Below, one piece after another: positions 8,498-21,259 of a stretch of 64,000 nucleotides of DNA. Every line of letters starts with the position of its first letter. Position 1 is the first letter of the stretch. Under the pieces are notes generated by a model. The model was not told the DNA's origin and did not search any database. It saw only the letters and a program-made list of their open reading frames with translations. The DNA is from Isoetes taiwanensis (Eukaryota > Streptophyta > Lycopodiopsida > Isoetales > Isoetaceae), in assembly GCA_021234155.1 (NCBI GenBank), contig JAJEKV010000035.1, forward strand, positions 11,100,407 to 11,164,406. Reading direction: 5' to 3'. Made by a program: the position numbers and the translations under genes.

Positions 8498-11429
8498 TAA
8501 CGGTGCCCAGCGTTGCTGGGCTTAATTTGAAAACCTATAAATGTTAGGAATTTGTGCATTTGTTAGGCTTAATTTGAAAACCTGTAAACATTAGAAATTT
8601 GTGCATTTGCATACAGGCCATTGGAATTGTGCATTTGCATGCATTAATTGGTATATCACAGTTTGCATCTTGCTTGCAAGGCTTAATTTAATATTCATTA
8701 TTTCTGTTCCATGGCTTTTAACATATTGAAAGTTTATGTTTGGTATGTAATAGTTTTGCATCTCCATGTAGAGTACTTGCAAGGCTTAATATTCACACTA
8801 TTTTGATTTTTTTTACTACGATTTTGGGTCTCATCTCTATCAAACAACAACTATGAATTCATTTTGTTTCATTATTTAGATGATCTTACAACAAAGGTAA
8901 TTTTCATTTTCATTTCTACTTCCGGCACCGTGTTCATGAGGTTGAGAGATACCCATGCATTTTGTTAGAAAACCTTTATTTACAAATGAAGATTTAGTTA
9001 TGTTGGTTTTTGACAAAAAGGACTACCTGCAATAGCTGGACAATCTTTTAAGAGGTCGAGTTGGAGAACAAAATGAAAATGCAATTGGTTTGATCAATAT
9101 TCTATATTGGAAGATGGAATGCAACCTGATCACACATTGTTGGCCTATCATAATCTGGATGAACAAAAACTGCACGATAAGGAAACATTTTGTATAATAT
9201 AACCTGCAATATATGACCCAGACAAAGTTAAATAATACAAAGTCTCATTTTCCAAGCAATGACGGATTTGGGCTATGCCTAGCAAATGAAAGAGATTTTA
9301 GCAAACAATGTGCTTAGTCCCACTACTCAAACAACATTAATTCTACCATATTGGAATTACAATACTTATATGTCTAGGCATTAAATAGACATATCTGAGC
9401 AAAACCAGACAAACAAAGAAAACCTTTTGCCTGCTCGTCTGCATAAAAAACATCGTCATTCCTTGCTTGGCAAATGGCATTCCGACGACCTGCATGAACA
9501 GGCAATGTTAAAGTATAAGGGTACAAAATTTCCGCTATGCCAAAAAAGACACATTGAGCAAGGTTTTGCAAGCAAGTTCTAGATTTATTTTTAAATCATC
9601 ATGAGCTGCAAACTTAGCTTCTCAAAGCCATATACTGACATTTTCTGTTGCAGCAATGAAAATGCTAACGTAATGCTTGAACCTTCATAGGAGGGAATAT
9701 GCATGATCAATGCCTCCAAAATATTTCTCAAGAAGCCGCTCAGTAAGCATGCCAACATATACAAATGCCAACAAAACCATTTGCACCTATGTAGCCAGCG
9801 GCTGAATGAAGACCTGCAGATCCAACCTCTTAATGCTTTGTATCAAAACTTAATCACGACTTTTGTAATTACTACAGATCACTACATCAAACACAAAAAT
9901 ATCGTTATTCTTGCCCTTCTTCTACAATTTTTAGACACAAAATTCTATTACTTCGGCCCTTAGGCAGATCTTTTAAGGTAATATTTTTCATAACCAACAG
10001 AGTATGACAATGGCTCAGATGCAAGAGGGAAAAAAAACACTTGCTCCAATACACAACGAACATACTGTTGGCATTTCCTTTCAACAACAGCAAGCAATTG
10101 TAGAAAAAAGAATACAAACCTGAAGATACACAATTGTATCATAGTGGCCTCCAGTCCCTTGCATACATTGTGTTTGCAATCATTTTTGTAGCGACCAAGG
10201 TGAGTGCACAAACGAAAAGCCACATAGGGCTTCTACTTGAGAAAGGTCGTCCGTGCAAAAAGACAGATATACAATTCCAAACTTTGTACAGATCTTACTG
10301 TATAAAATGTTTAACATCTTCTCTCACCCTTTGTGCTTAAACAACGCAGCCGCAAGAACATGGCAGTTGCCTGTAAATGACTGCAGGGAATTAAACCCTG
10401 CTACTTCAATAAGAATGCAGGAGGGTTAAAGAGCCCAGCTTTCTCTGGTATAAGTTACAGACCTGCAAATGATATGTAAAAACGACATGAGCCTTTAAGG
10501 CCGTTCTCCTCAGGCATAAACGAAAGCGTGAATCTGCTTTGATTTACAGTCTGGTGCTCTGTACCAAGGGACAAACCAAAACAATTGTTGAGATTATTTA
10601 TTCTACATGTAGAAAAGTTTGAAAGTATGCTTATAGGAACAACGGCTTCTTTACCTGCTATAATCTGTAGAGGCATAAGAAACAGAGGTCGAGGCATGAG
10701 AAGCAGAGACCAAGTCTATCTAGGACCGTTCCTATGCGTTCCGTTTGACTCAACTTGGGTCGAAGCTCCTATTCCGGAATATTCAAGAGCAAACCTCAAA
10801 GTGCAGAAAGATTGGATCGCATAAAACCCTGCATATTTTCTTCTGAAATTGCGAGCAGATATTTTCAGCTTTCTGCCAGGAATTTCGATACACACTTGCA
10901 ACTGCTAAGAAGAAAAAAATCCCTAAAGGGTTTAGGATACTGCATGCATGATAGATGTCTTTGCTGGCAAGAAAGAGAACGTAGCCGGCCTCCTTAAAAT
11001 ATTGGTCTACAATCTGCAAAGAATATAGATGCCCAGAAAAACAGAAGTAAAAACATTAGAATTGTAGGTTTACAGGCCGCCGAAGAACAGAAACCCAATG
11101 CATCTACCTCCGCCCAAAGCAAAGAGTGAAAGCAAGAAGTCGTTACAAACTTAAATGCAAATCCGCACAAAAAAGCTCCCAGAAAATAATAGGCCTAGCC
11201 GGAATGAGCTGACATTGCCGAAGCTGCTTGGAAGATTTGGAATGAGCCGACGTTGAGCGAAGGGCCATAGGAAGAAGAAAAACAGAGACAAAATTGGTCC
11301 GTTGGATCTAACCCTGAAGAATCTTGGCCCTCTGATCTAGGTCCGTTGGATCTAACCCTGAAGAATCTCGGCCCTCCGATCTAGGGCTCGATGCACTACG
11401 CACTTACGGTATAACATTATAATATAAGA
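8494..11429 (-). mobile_element. Non-autonomous Helitron-like element
   Basis: Read on the minus strand, the element would start with TCTTATATTATAATG at 11429 and end in CTAG at 8497-8494. It has a perfect 3' subterminal hairpin GCCCAGC-GTT-GCTGGGC-type stem (8505-8521) seven bases before CTAG. The flanking bases are A on the 5' side and T on the 3' side, as expected for Helitron insertion into AT. Direct repeats GTTGGATCTAACCCTGAAGA (11299 and 11342) lie near the 5' end. No Rep or helicase coding sequence is present, and the interior shows no convincing gene on either strand. The 3' end is much stronger evidence than the 5' end. Confidence 0.6.
8505..8521 (-). repeat. Helitron 3' hairpin
   Basis: GCCCAGCGTTGCTGGGC forms a 7-bp stem with a 3-base loop, then seven bases, then CTAG. 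Near-identical hairpins stand at 54373-54389 and 55657-55677, each also next to CTAG. Confidence 0.75.
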
Positions 11430-11463
11430 TGAACCACCACCTAGTTTCTCAAGAACTGATCTC

Positions 11464-12141
11464 TTGGATAAGCATTGCCACATTCTTCATGCATGTGACC
11501 GAAGTAAATATGCAGAGGCCATAATTGTCTTCAGTGATCCCCAGGATGCTATTGACGATGAATTTTTAGGAGACTCAAAGGTGGGGCTCTGTGTGGGAAA
11601 GATCCTTCCTGCACTAATTACAGAGGATCTCAAATGTCATGCTTGTGCAGAAAGGCCAGCAGAAAATGCACTTGTACAATGGGAAAATAGCGATGTGATG
11701 CTGCAGGATGGAAGGACTGTCTCACAACATCTGCAAGCTCGAGAAGCTAAAGAAAATGAGGATATGGAAATAGAATCATTTGAGGACAACATTCAGGCTC
11801 AATTCAAACGAAAAAGGAAGTATACTTACACACATAGGATTCCAAGACAACCCAAGGGAAAGAGCAAAGAGGAAAGGCTATGCTCCACAACTTCAATCAA
11901 TAAGTTCATGAAGACAAGCTGCTGCAAAAATACTTGCAACAAGAAACTTACCAAGCATCAAGTATGTGAATTAAGAAAAGAATTTTTATCTCAACCATAC
12001 AATGCAAGGCTTACGTATTTTTTTGACGTGCTGAGTGTGACTTACACAGGAGAAGGAGAGGACAGGATAGTGCTCAAGGGGATGGAATTCTGTCTGGTTG
12101 GGTGGCGCATGGCTTTAGGTATCAGTCAGTCAACATCATAA
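11464..12141 (+). pseudogene. N-terminal fragment of a DDE-type transposase-like protein
   Basis: An open stretch of about 225 codons without a clear ATG. The acidic first half ends in a basic stretch (KRKRKYTYTHRIPRQPKGK). The last part reads TSCCKNTCNKKLTKHQV and then a pattern RKEFLSQPYNARLTYFFDVL, with VLKGMEFCLVGWRMALGIS at the end. This CC-x3-C...R-x2-(F)-x5-A-R pattern is recalled as an N-terminal zinc-cluster of a transposase family found in animals and plants. The same pattern is readable at 47590-47760. No catalytic domain follows downstream, and the reading ends at 12139-12141, so it is a fragment. Confidence 0.5.
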
Positions 12142-13185
12142 ACAGAGACGTAAGCATGTTTGTCTTGAAAACCTTACCCTAAAAGATTATGACCATAAAT
12201 GTGGGGAAGATTATGGATTGAACGGGAAGGAACCACGGGTAGTTGCACACGTATGATTGACTATTTCTACCTAATTCTGATTGGCATACAAAGAAATGAT
12301 AGCAAGATTGCTACTATGGGCATATCCTCCGTTCACATATGCCTATGGGTCATTATTTAATTTACCACTACATCATTATGATAGTTTCATAATTGAATCT
12401 GAACATATATCACTATTAGAAAGCATAAGAAACACATGAAATACTCGCACGTACTTACGAGACAATGTTCTTCTACTATGGTTCTTCTCAAAATTTATTT
12501 TGTTTTAATAATTTGGCCTAGATATCTTCACTGTTTTTTTAAATTCCCAGAAATTTTCTTCGAGAGTGATAGAACGCACTGTTTTGAGACCAAAAGGCAG
12601 CAATGGATATCTTGTGATAATCAAAGGTCGTCATATAGCTTCTCTTCCTGAGAGTCGCCGCATGAGTAAAAGACTAAAAACGACATCCTACATTTTTCAT
12701 ATGAACCCAATGGACCGGGAAATCCATGTCGAGGAGCTTCTTGCCTTGCGATGCGTTGTCTGTCGTCGACTCCGTCAAATAGACATGTCTGTGAAGATGC
12801 GGAATTCTCTAATGTAAATTCCCTAATATTCCCTTATGATTCTGTCAACGTAGACGCGAAAAGTTCCTTAGAAGTTATATAACGAATCTGATGAAACCTT
12901 TTCATAATTAGTTTTATTGCACCTTGGCTCTAAATGAAATATCCTCTCACCCTAATAACTAGGTTTGTTCTTAGGCCTCCGATGTGAAATGTAGGTTTAA
13001 TAGATGAGAAATTGAAGCACATCCTAATTACATCTATTTGGGACACACTCACCCCGGTTTTTGGTCCACTGTTGATAGGTCTACATGTCCTGTTTTCAAA
13101 GAATCCTACATGTGGATTTGTGGAGGTATGGTTTTGTTCGATAATGGTGTTCTTTTTTCAGTGGACTAAAACATCCACTGTTGTT
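12142..13185. other. Intergenic, with one short ORF of unknown meaning
   Basis: An open frame at 12566-12817 (about 83 codons, basic, containing RHIASLPESRRMSKR) could be a further exon of a decayed transposon gene, but I see no supporting motif. The rest is AT-rich without features. Confidence 0.3.
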
Positions 13186-13189
13186 TTGT

Positions 13190-13640
13190 AGTTTCTTCTA
13201 TTGTGACATGTCATTTTATAATACAATCCACTGTAGGAAAGAATACTTGAATTTCTACATGTCTAATAATTCTATTGTCACATGTCTTTATAGATGTAGG
13301 AAAGAATATTTGATTCTCTACATGTCCTATACTTCTGTTCACATGTCTTTATAGAAGTAGGAAAGAATACTTGATTCTCTACATGTCCTATGCTTCCATG
13401 TCACGTCTTTATAGTAGTAGGACATAGTACTTTATTTGCTAAGGCATTGTAGGAAAGAATACATGAATTACGACATGTATAATACTTCTATTGTCACATG
13501 TCTTTATAGAAGTAGGAAAGAATACTTGATTCTCTACATGTCCTATCCTCCCATATCACGGGTCTTTATAGTGGTAGGACAGAGTACTTGATTTGCTACA
13601 TGTGATGCACGTGCACGATCACATGTCCTTATACTAGTAT
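13190..13640. repeat. Degenerate tandem repeat of about 80 bp
   Basis: About five imperfect copies of a unit containing CACATGTCTTTATAGAAGTA, GGAAAGAATACTTGATTCTC and TACATGTCCTAT. The ACATGT motif is itself palindromic. No coding potential. Confidence 0.8.
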
Positions 13641-13844
13641 TCCATGTAAGACAAGTTACTTCAACTAGCTCAATTACTTAACACCTATTTTTGCATAACA
13701 AAACCATCAAGAATTTGATTTGTATTCCTTGAGGGGGTGCATGACCGCTGCAACAAATCCCTAAGCATTAATGTCATAGGACCACGCAAAATCCTAACAA
13801 TATCCTAACATTTTGGATATTATTAGAGAAACACCATTAAACCA

Positions 13845-16320
13845 CGCTCCAACATGCCAAGTTGGCTCCAACATGCCAATGTGGGTCAGGCATGGCACCT
13901 AGGCTTAAGCATGCCATCTAGGCACTCCGAGTGGGGATATGGCACTTGAGCAAGCCCACGTTTTGCCTGGGCCAAACATGAAAAGATGTCCATCTTTGGT
14001 GTTTTCATCGGGTGATGTGTGGCCAATTTTGGGTGATATGGCTAGATGATGGTGACGTGTACATGATGACTAGGCCTTCATGCAAGAAATATGATATCCT
14101 TTCGAATTTTTGGTAGAGGAGTTCAGCAAGGGATAAAATAGAGGGATCTTGAAGAATTTAAAGTGCTGACCCCCTTCCCCAAATCGAACCAGGCAAGGAC
14201 TTTATGCAGCTTCCTCAACAGACAAAAGAGGCCAGATCCAGGAGACGGACCAAAGAAAGGTTACCAAGGCAGCCTTCAATTTTCTGCCAGCGCTCCTACG
14301 GGAGAGAAAACCCCGGAGCCCAATTTCCCTATCCGATCGTTGAATTCTCCATTCAAGTAACTTGCTTCGAGCAGGTTCAAAAAAATTCAAGATCTGTCCG
14401 GGAGAACATATCAAACCGCAAAGTGTTTTGCAGTCGACCATGTAGAAAGCCACGTGCTTTGTCGCTCGGGCAGTACAAAGGCTCCGGAATGGAGATTTGA
14501 CTTCGCCATGTCGTCCAAAACAACGAAATTACCCTAGGGACCAAGTTACACGGTCATTTTTTGCAGCAAAAGAAACACGAACCCCCTACATGGCAGTATT
14601 CTGCACCCTCCTCTAAGGCCAATTCACTACGAACGTGTTGGACATGGGCTACTTTGGCGCTTCCTGGAGCAGGGGTGGTCTTTTGCCCACGAAACTTGGT
14701 CCCTAGGGTAATGTCGATGTTTCAAGTCCGTTGGCAGAGTCAGATCACAGTTCCGGGGTGGGAGTGTTGCCCGTCCGTGGCCAGGGACCTTCTTGAGAGG
14801 ACCTTTGGGTCGAACTACTTCTGGAAGGTTTTAGGGCTCCGTCTTCTGGCTTCAACGCCCTCCCACTACCTCATGACATTGTGCAAGATCCTGGTCTAAT
14901 CTGACTAGGGTATGGCCTCCAAAACGTAAACCATGTGCCTTGCCAGGTTATTGTAGGGTTTACGTTATGGAGGCCAAAACGTGGTCAGTTGCACTTGGGA
15001 CCTGGTGTACCTTTTTCGAACATGCATGCGGAGCCATGGCAACTGAAATAACATAGTTTGGATCTATTGGCGATCCCGAATCATTCCAAAAAAAATTGCT
15101 ACTACAAAATGTGTTCTTGACTTCTAATTGCGACACTGGGAGGAGGATAAATCCAAACCCCATTTCGTCAGTTTCTATTGCTTCTTGTTTTCAACTGCAG
15201 CTTCTCGACCATGTCTCAAGTGCAACTGAATAAAACTCGACCTCCATAACGTAAACCCTACAATAACCTAGCAACGCACATGGTTTACATTTTGGAGGCC
15301 AAAACGTGGTCGACTTCTTTGATAACTAGGTGAACCATTTCTAAACATGCGTGGGGGGCCATGAGAACTGAAATAACAGAGTTTCGATCTATTGGCCAAC
15401 CAGAGTGACCCCAAACAATTTTGCTACTGCATAAGGCGCTCTACACTTTTAATTGCAAAACTAGGAGGAGAATAAATCCAAACCCCATTCTTGCAGTATC
15501 TACTGCCTCGTGTTTTCAAAAGCAGCTGCTCGACCATGTCCCAAGTGCAACGGACCAAAGCCCGACCTCCATAACGTAAACCCTACAATAACCTGGCAAG
15601 GCACAGGGTTTACGTTTTGGAGGCCATACCCTAGTCAGATTGGACCAGGATCTTGCACAATGTCATGAGGTAGTGGGAGGGCGTTGACGCCAGAAGACGG
15701 AGCTCTAAAACCTTCCAGAAGCAGTTCGACCCAAAGGTCCTCTCTGGAAGGTCCCTGGCCACGGGGGCAACTCTCCCACCCCGGAACTGTGATCTGACTC
15801 TGCCAACGGACTCGAAATATTGACATTACCCTGGAGACCAAGTTTCATGGGCAGAAGGCCACCCCTGCTCAACGAAGCGCCAAAGTAGCTCATGTCCAAC
15901 ACGTTCGTAGTGAATTGGCCTTAGCGGAGGGTGCAGAATATTGCCATGTAGAGGGTTTGTCTTTCTTTTGCTGCAAAAAATGACCGTGTAACTTGGTCCC
16001 TAGGGTAATTTCGTTGTTTTGGACGACATGGCGAAGTCAAATCTCCATTCCGGAGCCTTTGTACTGCCCGAACGACAAAGCACGTGGCTTTCTACATGGT
16101 CGACTGCAAAACACTTTGCGGTTTGATATGTTCTCCCGGACAGATCTTGAATTTTTTTGAACCTGCTTGAAGCAGGTTACTTAAAGAGTGGATTCAACGG
16201 TCGGATGGGAAACCGGGCTCCGCGAAGGGAAGCATTGTCATTTGCCCTCACGGAGGAGCACTTGTAGGAAAGCCTGCCTCGGTAACCTTTGTGATGTCCG
16301 TCTCCTGGGGTCTGGCCTCT
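13845..16320. mobile_element. Foldback unit A: large palindrome without coding capacity
   Basis: The left arm (about 14160-14970) is repeated inverted in the right arm (about 15560-16240). For example, AAGATCTGTCCGGGAGAACA at about 14389 returns as TGTTCTCCCGGACAGATCTT near 16130. The central part holds copies of a smaller palindrome made of CTCCATAACGTAAACCCTAC and its complement (about 14910-14972, 15240-15305 and 15568-15628). The same unit is present again in direct orientation at 18060-20400. Open frames in the arms are mirrored and look like chance. This is a foldback-type structure, and no transposase is visible. Confidence 0.75.
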
Positions 16321-16321
16321 C

Positions 16322-18062
16322 TAACATGCCATGTGAGCTCCAACATGCCACATAGGCTCCAACATGCCACGTACGCTCCAACATGCCACGTAGGCTCCAA
16401 CATGCCACATGGGCTCCAACATGCCTCGTGAGCTCTAGCATGCCACCTAGGCTCCAACGTGCCACCTAGGCTCCAACATGCCAAGGTGGCTCCAACATGC
16501 CACCTAGGCTCAAGCGTGCCAAGGTGGCTCAAATATGCCACCATCAGCTCCAACATGCCACGTAGGCTCCAACATGCCACGTAGGCTCCAACATGCCACG
16601 TGGGCTCCAACGTGCCACCTAGGCTCAAGCATGCCAAGGTGGCTCAAATATGCCACCCAGGCTCCAACATGCCACCAAGGCTTCAACATGCCACGTAGGC
16701 TCCAACATGCCAACTAGGCTCCAACATGCCACCTAGGCTCCAACATGCCACGTGGCTCCCATGCCACCTAGGCTCCAACATGCCAGCTACACTCCAACAT
16801 GCCACGTGTGCTCCAACATGCCACCTAGCATGCCACCTAGGCTCCAACATGCCACCTAGGCTCCAACATGCCACCTGGGCTCCAATATGCCACGTGAGCT
16901 CCCACATGCCACCCACGCCCAACATGCCACCTGCGCCCAACATGCCACGTGGCTCCAACATGCGACCTAGCATGCCACCGGCTCCAACATGCCACGTGAG
17001 CTCTAACATGCCACCTAGGCTCCAACATGTCAAGGTGGCTCCAACATGCCACCCCACGCTCCGGCGATGCCACGGGCTCCAACATGCCACGTGAGCTCTA
17101 ACATGCCACCTAGGCTCCAACATGTCAAGGTGGCTCCAACATGCCACCTACGCTCCAACATGCCACGTGGGCTCCAACATGCCACCTAGCATGCCACCTA
17201 GGCTCCAACATGCCACGTGAGCTCCAACATGCCACATAGGCTCCAACATGCCAAGTTGGCTCCAACGTGCCACCTAGGCTCAAGCATGCCAAGGTGGCTC
17301 AAATATGCCACCTAGGCTTTAACATGCCACCAAGGCTTCAACATGCCACGTAGGCTCCAACATGCCACGTAGGCTCTAACATGCCACCTAGGCTCCAACA
17401 TGTCAAGGTGGCTCCAACATGCCACCTAGGCTCCAACATGCCAAGGTGGCTCCAACATGCTCACCTAGGCTCAACATGCCACCTCACGGCTCAAAGATGC
17501 CACGTGGGCTCCAACATGCCACCTAGCATGCCACCTGGGCTCCAACATGCCACAGGCTCCAACATGCCACGTGAGCTCCAACATGCCACATAGGCTCCAA
17601 CATGCCAAGTTGGCTCCAACGTGCCACCTAGGCTCAAGCATGCCAAGGTGGCTCAAATATGCCACCTAGGCTCCAACATGCCACGTAGGCTCCAACATGC
17701 CACCTAGGCTCCAACATTCCTAGGTGGCTCAAACATGCCACCTAGGCTCAAACATGCCATGCAGGCTCACTTAGGCTCCAACATGCCACCTAGGCTCCAA
17801 CATGCCACCTAGGCCCAAACATGCCAAGGTGGCTCAAACATGCCACCTAGGCTCCAACATGCCACCTAGGCTCAAACATGCCAAGGTGGCTCAAACATGC
17901 CACGTGGACTCCATAATGCCGCGTGGGCTCCAACGTGCCAAGGTGGCTCAAACATGCCACCTAGGCTCAAACATGCCAAGGTGGCTCCAACATGCCACGC
18001 AGGCCCCAACATGCCATCTAGGCTCCAACATGCCAAGGTGGCTCAAGCATGCCACCTAGGCA
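16322..18062. repeat. Minisatellite, about 20-bp unit GGCTCCAACATGCCACCTA, forward orientation
   Basis: About 85 units of (G)GCTC(C/A)AACATGCCA(C/A)(C/G)(T/G)(A/T)(G). The dominant alternations are CACCTAGG, CACGTAGG and AAGGTGG. Higher-order repeats are visible: a block containing ACCTAGCATGCCACC recurs at about 16820, 16960, 17185 and 17520. Open frames through it are artefacts of a repeat that lacks stops. Confidence 0.95.
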
Positions 18063-20400
18063 CCCCAGTGGTGACATGGCAGGCCAAAAATGAAAAGATG
18101 TCCATCTTTGGTCTTTTCATTGGGTGATGTTGGCAAATTTTAGGTGACATGGCTAGATGATGGTGACATGGATATGATGACTAGGAATTTATGCAAGAAA
18201 TATGATAACCTTTGAAATTTTCGTAGAGGAGTTTGGCAAGGGATAGAATAGAGGGATCTTGGAGAACATAAAGCGCTGACACCCTTCCTCAAATTGAACC
18301 ACGCCAGGATTTTGCGCAGCTTTCTCACCAGAGGGGAGAGGCCACACCCCAGGAGATGGACCTCAGAAAGGCGGCGAGGCAGCCTTTCCTATCAGGCAAG
18401 CCTGCAGGAGGGCAAATGCCAATACCCCCCTCACGGGAGCTCAATTTTCCTATCCGACCGTTGAATTCGTCATTCAAGTAACCTGCTTCGAGTAGGCTCA
18501 AAAGAATCCAAGATCCGTCCAGGAGAACTTATCAAACCACGAAGCGTTCTGCGGGTTGACCGCGTAGAAAACCAAGTGTTTTGTCGTTCGGGCAGTACAC
18601 AAGCTCTGGAATGGAGATTCGACTTCGCCATGTCGTCCGGAATGGCGAAATTACCCCAAGGACCAAGTCACATGGTCATTTTTGGCAACGAAAGAAACAC
18701 GAACCCTCCACATAGCGGTATTCCGCAGCTACCTCCTAGGCCAATTGACTACGAACGTGTTGGACATGAGCTACTTTGGTGCTTCTTGGAGAAGGGGTGG
18801 TCTTCTGCCCACGAAACTTGGTCCCCAGGGTAAAGTCGACATTTTGAGTCCATTGGCAGAGTCAGTTTACACTTTTGGAGTGGGAGAGTTGCCCGTCCGT
18901 GGCCATGGGCCTTCGGGAGAGGACCTTTGGGGCGAACTGCTTCCGGAAGGTTTTAAGGGTCCGTCTGCTGGCATATACATGATGACATTGTGCAAGATCC
19001 TGGTCGAAACTGACTAGGATACGACCTCCAAAATATAAACCCTGTGTGTTGCTAGGTTATTGAAAGGTTTGCGCTATGGAGGTCGAGTTTTAGTCGGTTG
19101 CACTTGGGACATGGTCGAGAAGTTGCAGTTGAAAATGTGAAGCAATAGGAACTGAGGGAATGGGATTTGGATTTATCTTCCTCCCAGTGTGGCAATTCGA
19201 AGTCAAGAGCACCTTTTGCAGTAGCAAAATTTGTTTGGGATCATTCGGGATGGCCAATAGATCCAAATTCTGTTATTTCAGTTGCCATGGCCCCGCATGT
19301 GTGTTTAGAAAAGGTGCACCTAGTTATTCAAGAAAACGATCACGTTTGGCCTCTGAAACGTAAACCCTACAATAACCTAGCAATGCAAAGGGTTTACGTT
19401 TCGGAGGCCAAAACGTGGTCGTTTTCTTGGATAACTAGGTGCATCTTTTCTAAACATGCATGCGGAGCCATGGCAACTGAAATAATAGGATTTGGATCTA
19501 TTGGCCATCCCGAATGATCCCAAACAATTTTGCTTCTGCAAAAGCCACTCTTGACTTCTAATTGCCACACTGAGAGGAGGGCAAATCCAAATCCCATTCC
19601 GTCAGTTCCTATTGCTTCGCAATTTCAACTGCAACTTCTCAACCATGTTCTAAGTGCAACCGACTAAAACTTAACCTCCATAACATAAACCCTTCAATAA
19701 CCTAGCAACACATAGGGTTTATGTTTTTGAGGGCATATTCTTGTCAAATTCAAGCAGAATCTTGCACAATGTCATCATGTAGAAGGAGGGTATTTACGCC
19801 AGAAGATGGACCCTTAAAACCTTTCGGAAGTAGTTCGCCCCAAAGGTCCTCTCCCGAAGAATCCTGGCCACGGACGAGAAACTATCCCACTCCGGAACTG
19901 TGAACTGACTCTGGCAATGGACTCAAAACATCGACATTACCATGGGGACCAAGTTTCGTAGGCAGAAAGCTACCCCTTCTCCAAGAAGCGCCAAACTAGC
20001 ACATGTCCAACACGTTCGTAGTCAATTGGCCTAAGAGGTCGCTGCGGAATACTGCCATGTGGAGGGTTCATGTTTCTTTTGTTGCAAAAAATGACCGTGT
20101 AACTTGAACCCTAAGGCAATTTTGCCATTCCTGACGACATGGTGAAGTCGAATCTCCATTCCGGAGCTTTTGTACTGCCCGAACGACAAAACACTTGGGT
20201 TTCTACACAATGAATCGCAGGACACTTTGCGGTTTGGTAAGTTCTCCCGGACAAATCTTGGATTTTTTTGAACTTGCTCGGCATGTTATTTGAATGGCAA
20301 TTGCAATGGTGAGAGAGGGAAACTGAGCTCCGGGACTGGCATTTGCCCTCCTAGAGGAGTGCTAGCAGGAAAGGCTGTCTCGACAACCTTTCTGAGTTCC
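18062..20400. mobile_element. Foldback unit B: second copy of the large palindrome
   Basis: Diverged direct copy of unit A. AAGAAATATGATAACCTTTG at about 18196 matches the 14085 region, and the palindromic arms are about 18200-19080 and 19670-20340, centred near 19380. The three internal CGTAAACCCTAC-type palindromes recur at about 19024-19085, 19350-19412 and 19674-19735. Unit B is bounded by the forward minisatellite on its left and the reverse-oriented minisatellite on its right. Together they form one complete inverted-repeat structure of about 4.9 kb (16322-21210). Confidence 0.75.
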
Positions 20401-20404
20401 GTCT

Positions 20405-21210
20405 AGATGGCATGTTGGAGCCCAGATGGCATGTTTGCGCCACCTTCACGTGTTGGAGCCCGCGTGGCATGAATGAGTCACCTTGGCATGCTTGAGCCTA
20501 GGTGGCATGTTGGAGCCCACGTGGCATGTTTGAGCCACCTTAGCATATTTTAGCTTAGGTAGCGTGTTGGAGCCCACGTGGCATGTTGGAGCCTAGTTGT
20601 CACGTTGGAGCTACCTTGGCATGTTAAAGCCAAAGTGGCATGCTTGAGCCACTTTGGCATGTTGGAGCCTAGGTGGAATGTTGGAGCCACCTTGGCATGT
20701 TGGAGCCGTAGGTGGTATGTTTGAGCCACCTTGGCATGTTGGAGCCTAGGTGGTGTGTTTGAGTCACCTTGGCACGTTGGAGCCCACATGGCATGGTTGA
20801 GCCACCTTGGCATGTTGGATTGAGCCTCCTTGGCATGTTGGAGCCTAAGTGGCATGTTGGAGCCCACGTGGCATATTTGAGCCATCTTGGCACCTAGGTG
20901 GCATGTTTGAGCCACCTTGGCATGTTGGAGCCTAGGTGGCGTGTTTGAGCCACCTTGGCACATTGGAGCCCACGTGGCATGGTTGAGCCACCTTGGCATG
21001 TTGGAGCCCAGCTGGCGTATTGGAGCCTAGGTGGCATGTTTGAGCCACCTTGGCATGTTGGATCCTAAATGGCATGTTTGAGCCATATTGGCATGTTGGA
21101 TGCCACGTGGCATGGTTGAGCCACCTTGGCGTGTTAGAGCCAAGGTGGCATATTTGAGCCTAGGTGGCATGTTTGGGCCACCTTGGCATGTTGGAGCCTA
21201 AGTGCCATGT
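20405..21210. repeat. Minisatellite, same unit in reverse orientation
   Basis: About 40 units of TGGCATGTTGGAGCC(T/C)A(G/C)G, the reverse complement of the 16322-18062 array. The switch in orientation across unit B makes the two arrays the outer arms of a foldback. The block ends in a sequence (21205-21260) that is an inverted copy of the 18080-18150 junction. Confidence 0.93.
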
Positions 21211-21259
21211 CACCCAAATTTGCCAACGTCACCCCACGAAAAACCAAAGATGTACATCG

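Noticed and set aside
16238-17147. Long open frames through the minisatellite on both strands (repeats such as MACWSLGGMLE)
   Set aside because: They exist only because the 19-21 bp unit contains no stop. Frame, start and composition follow the repeat, and both strands are equally open.
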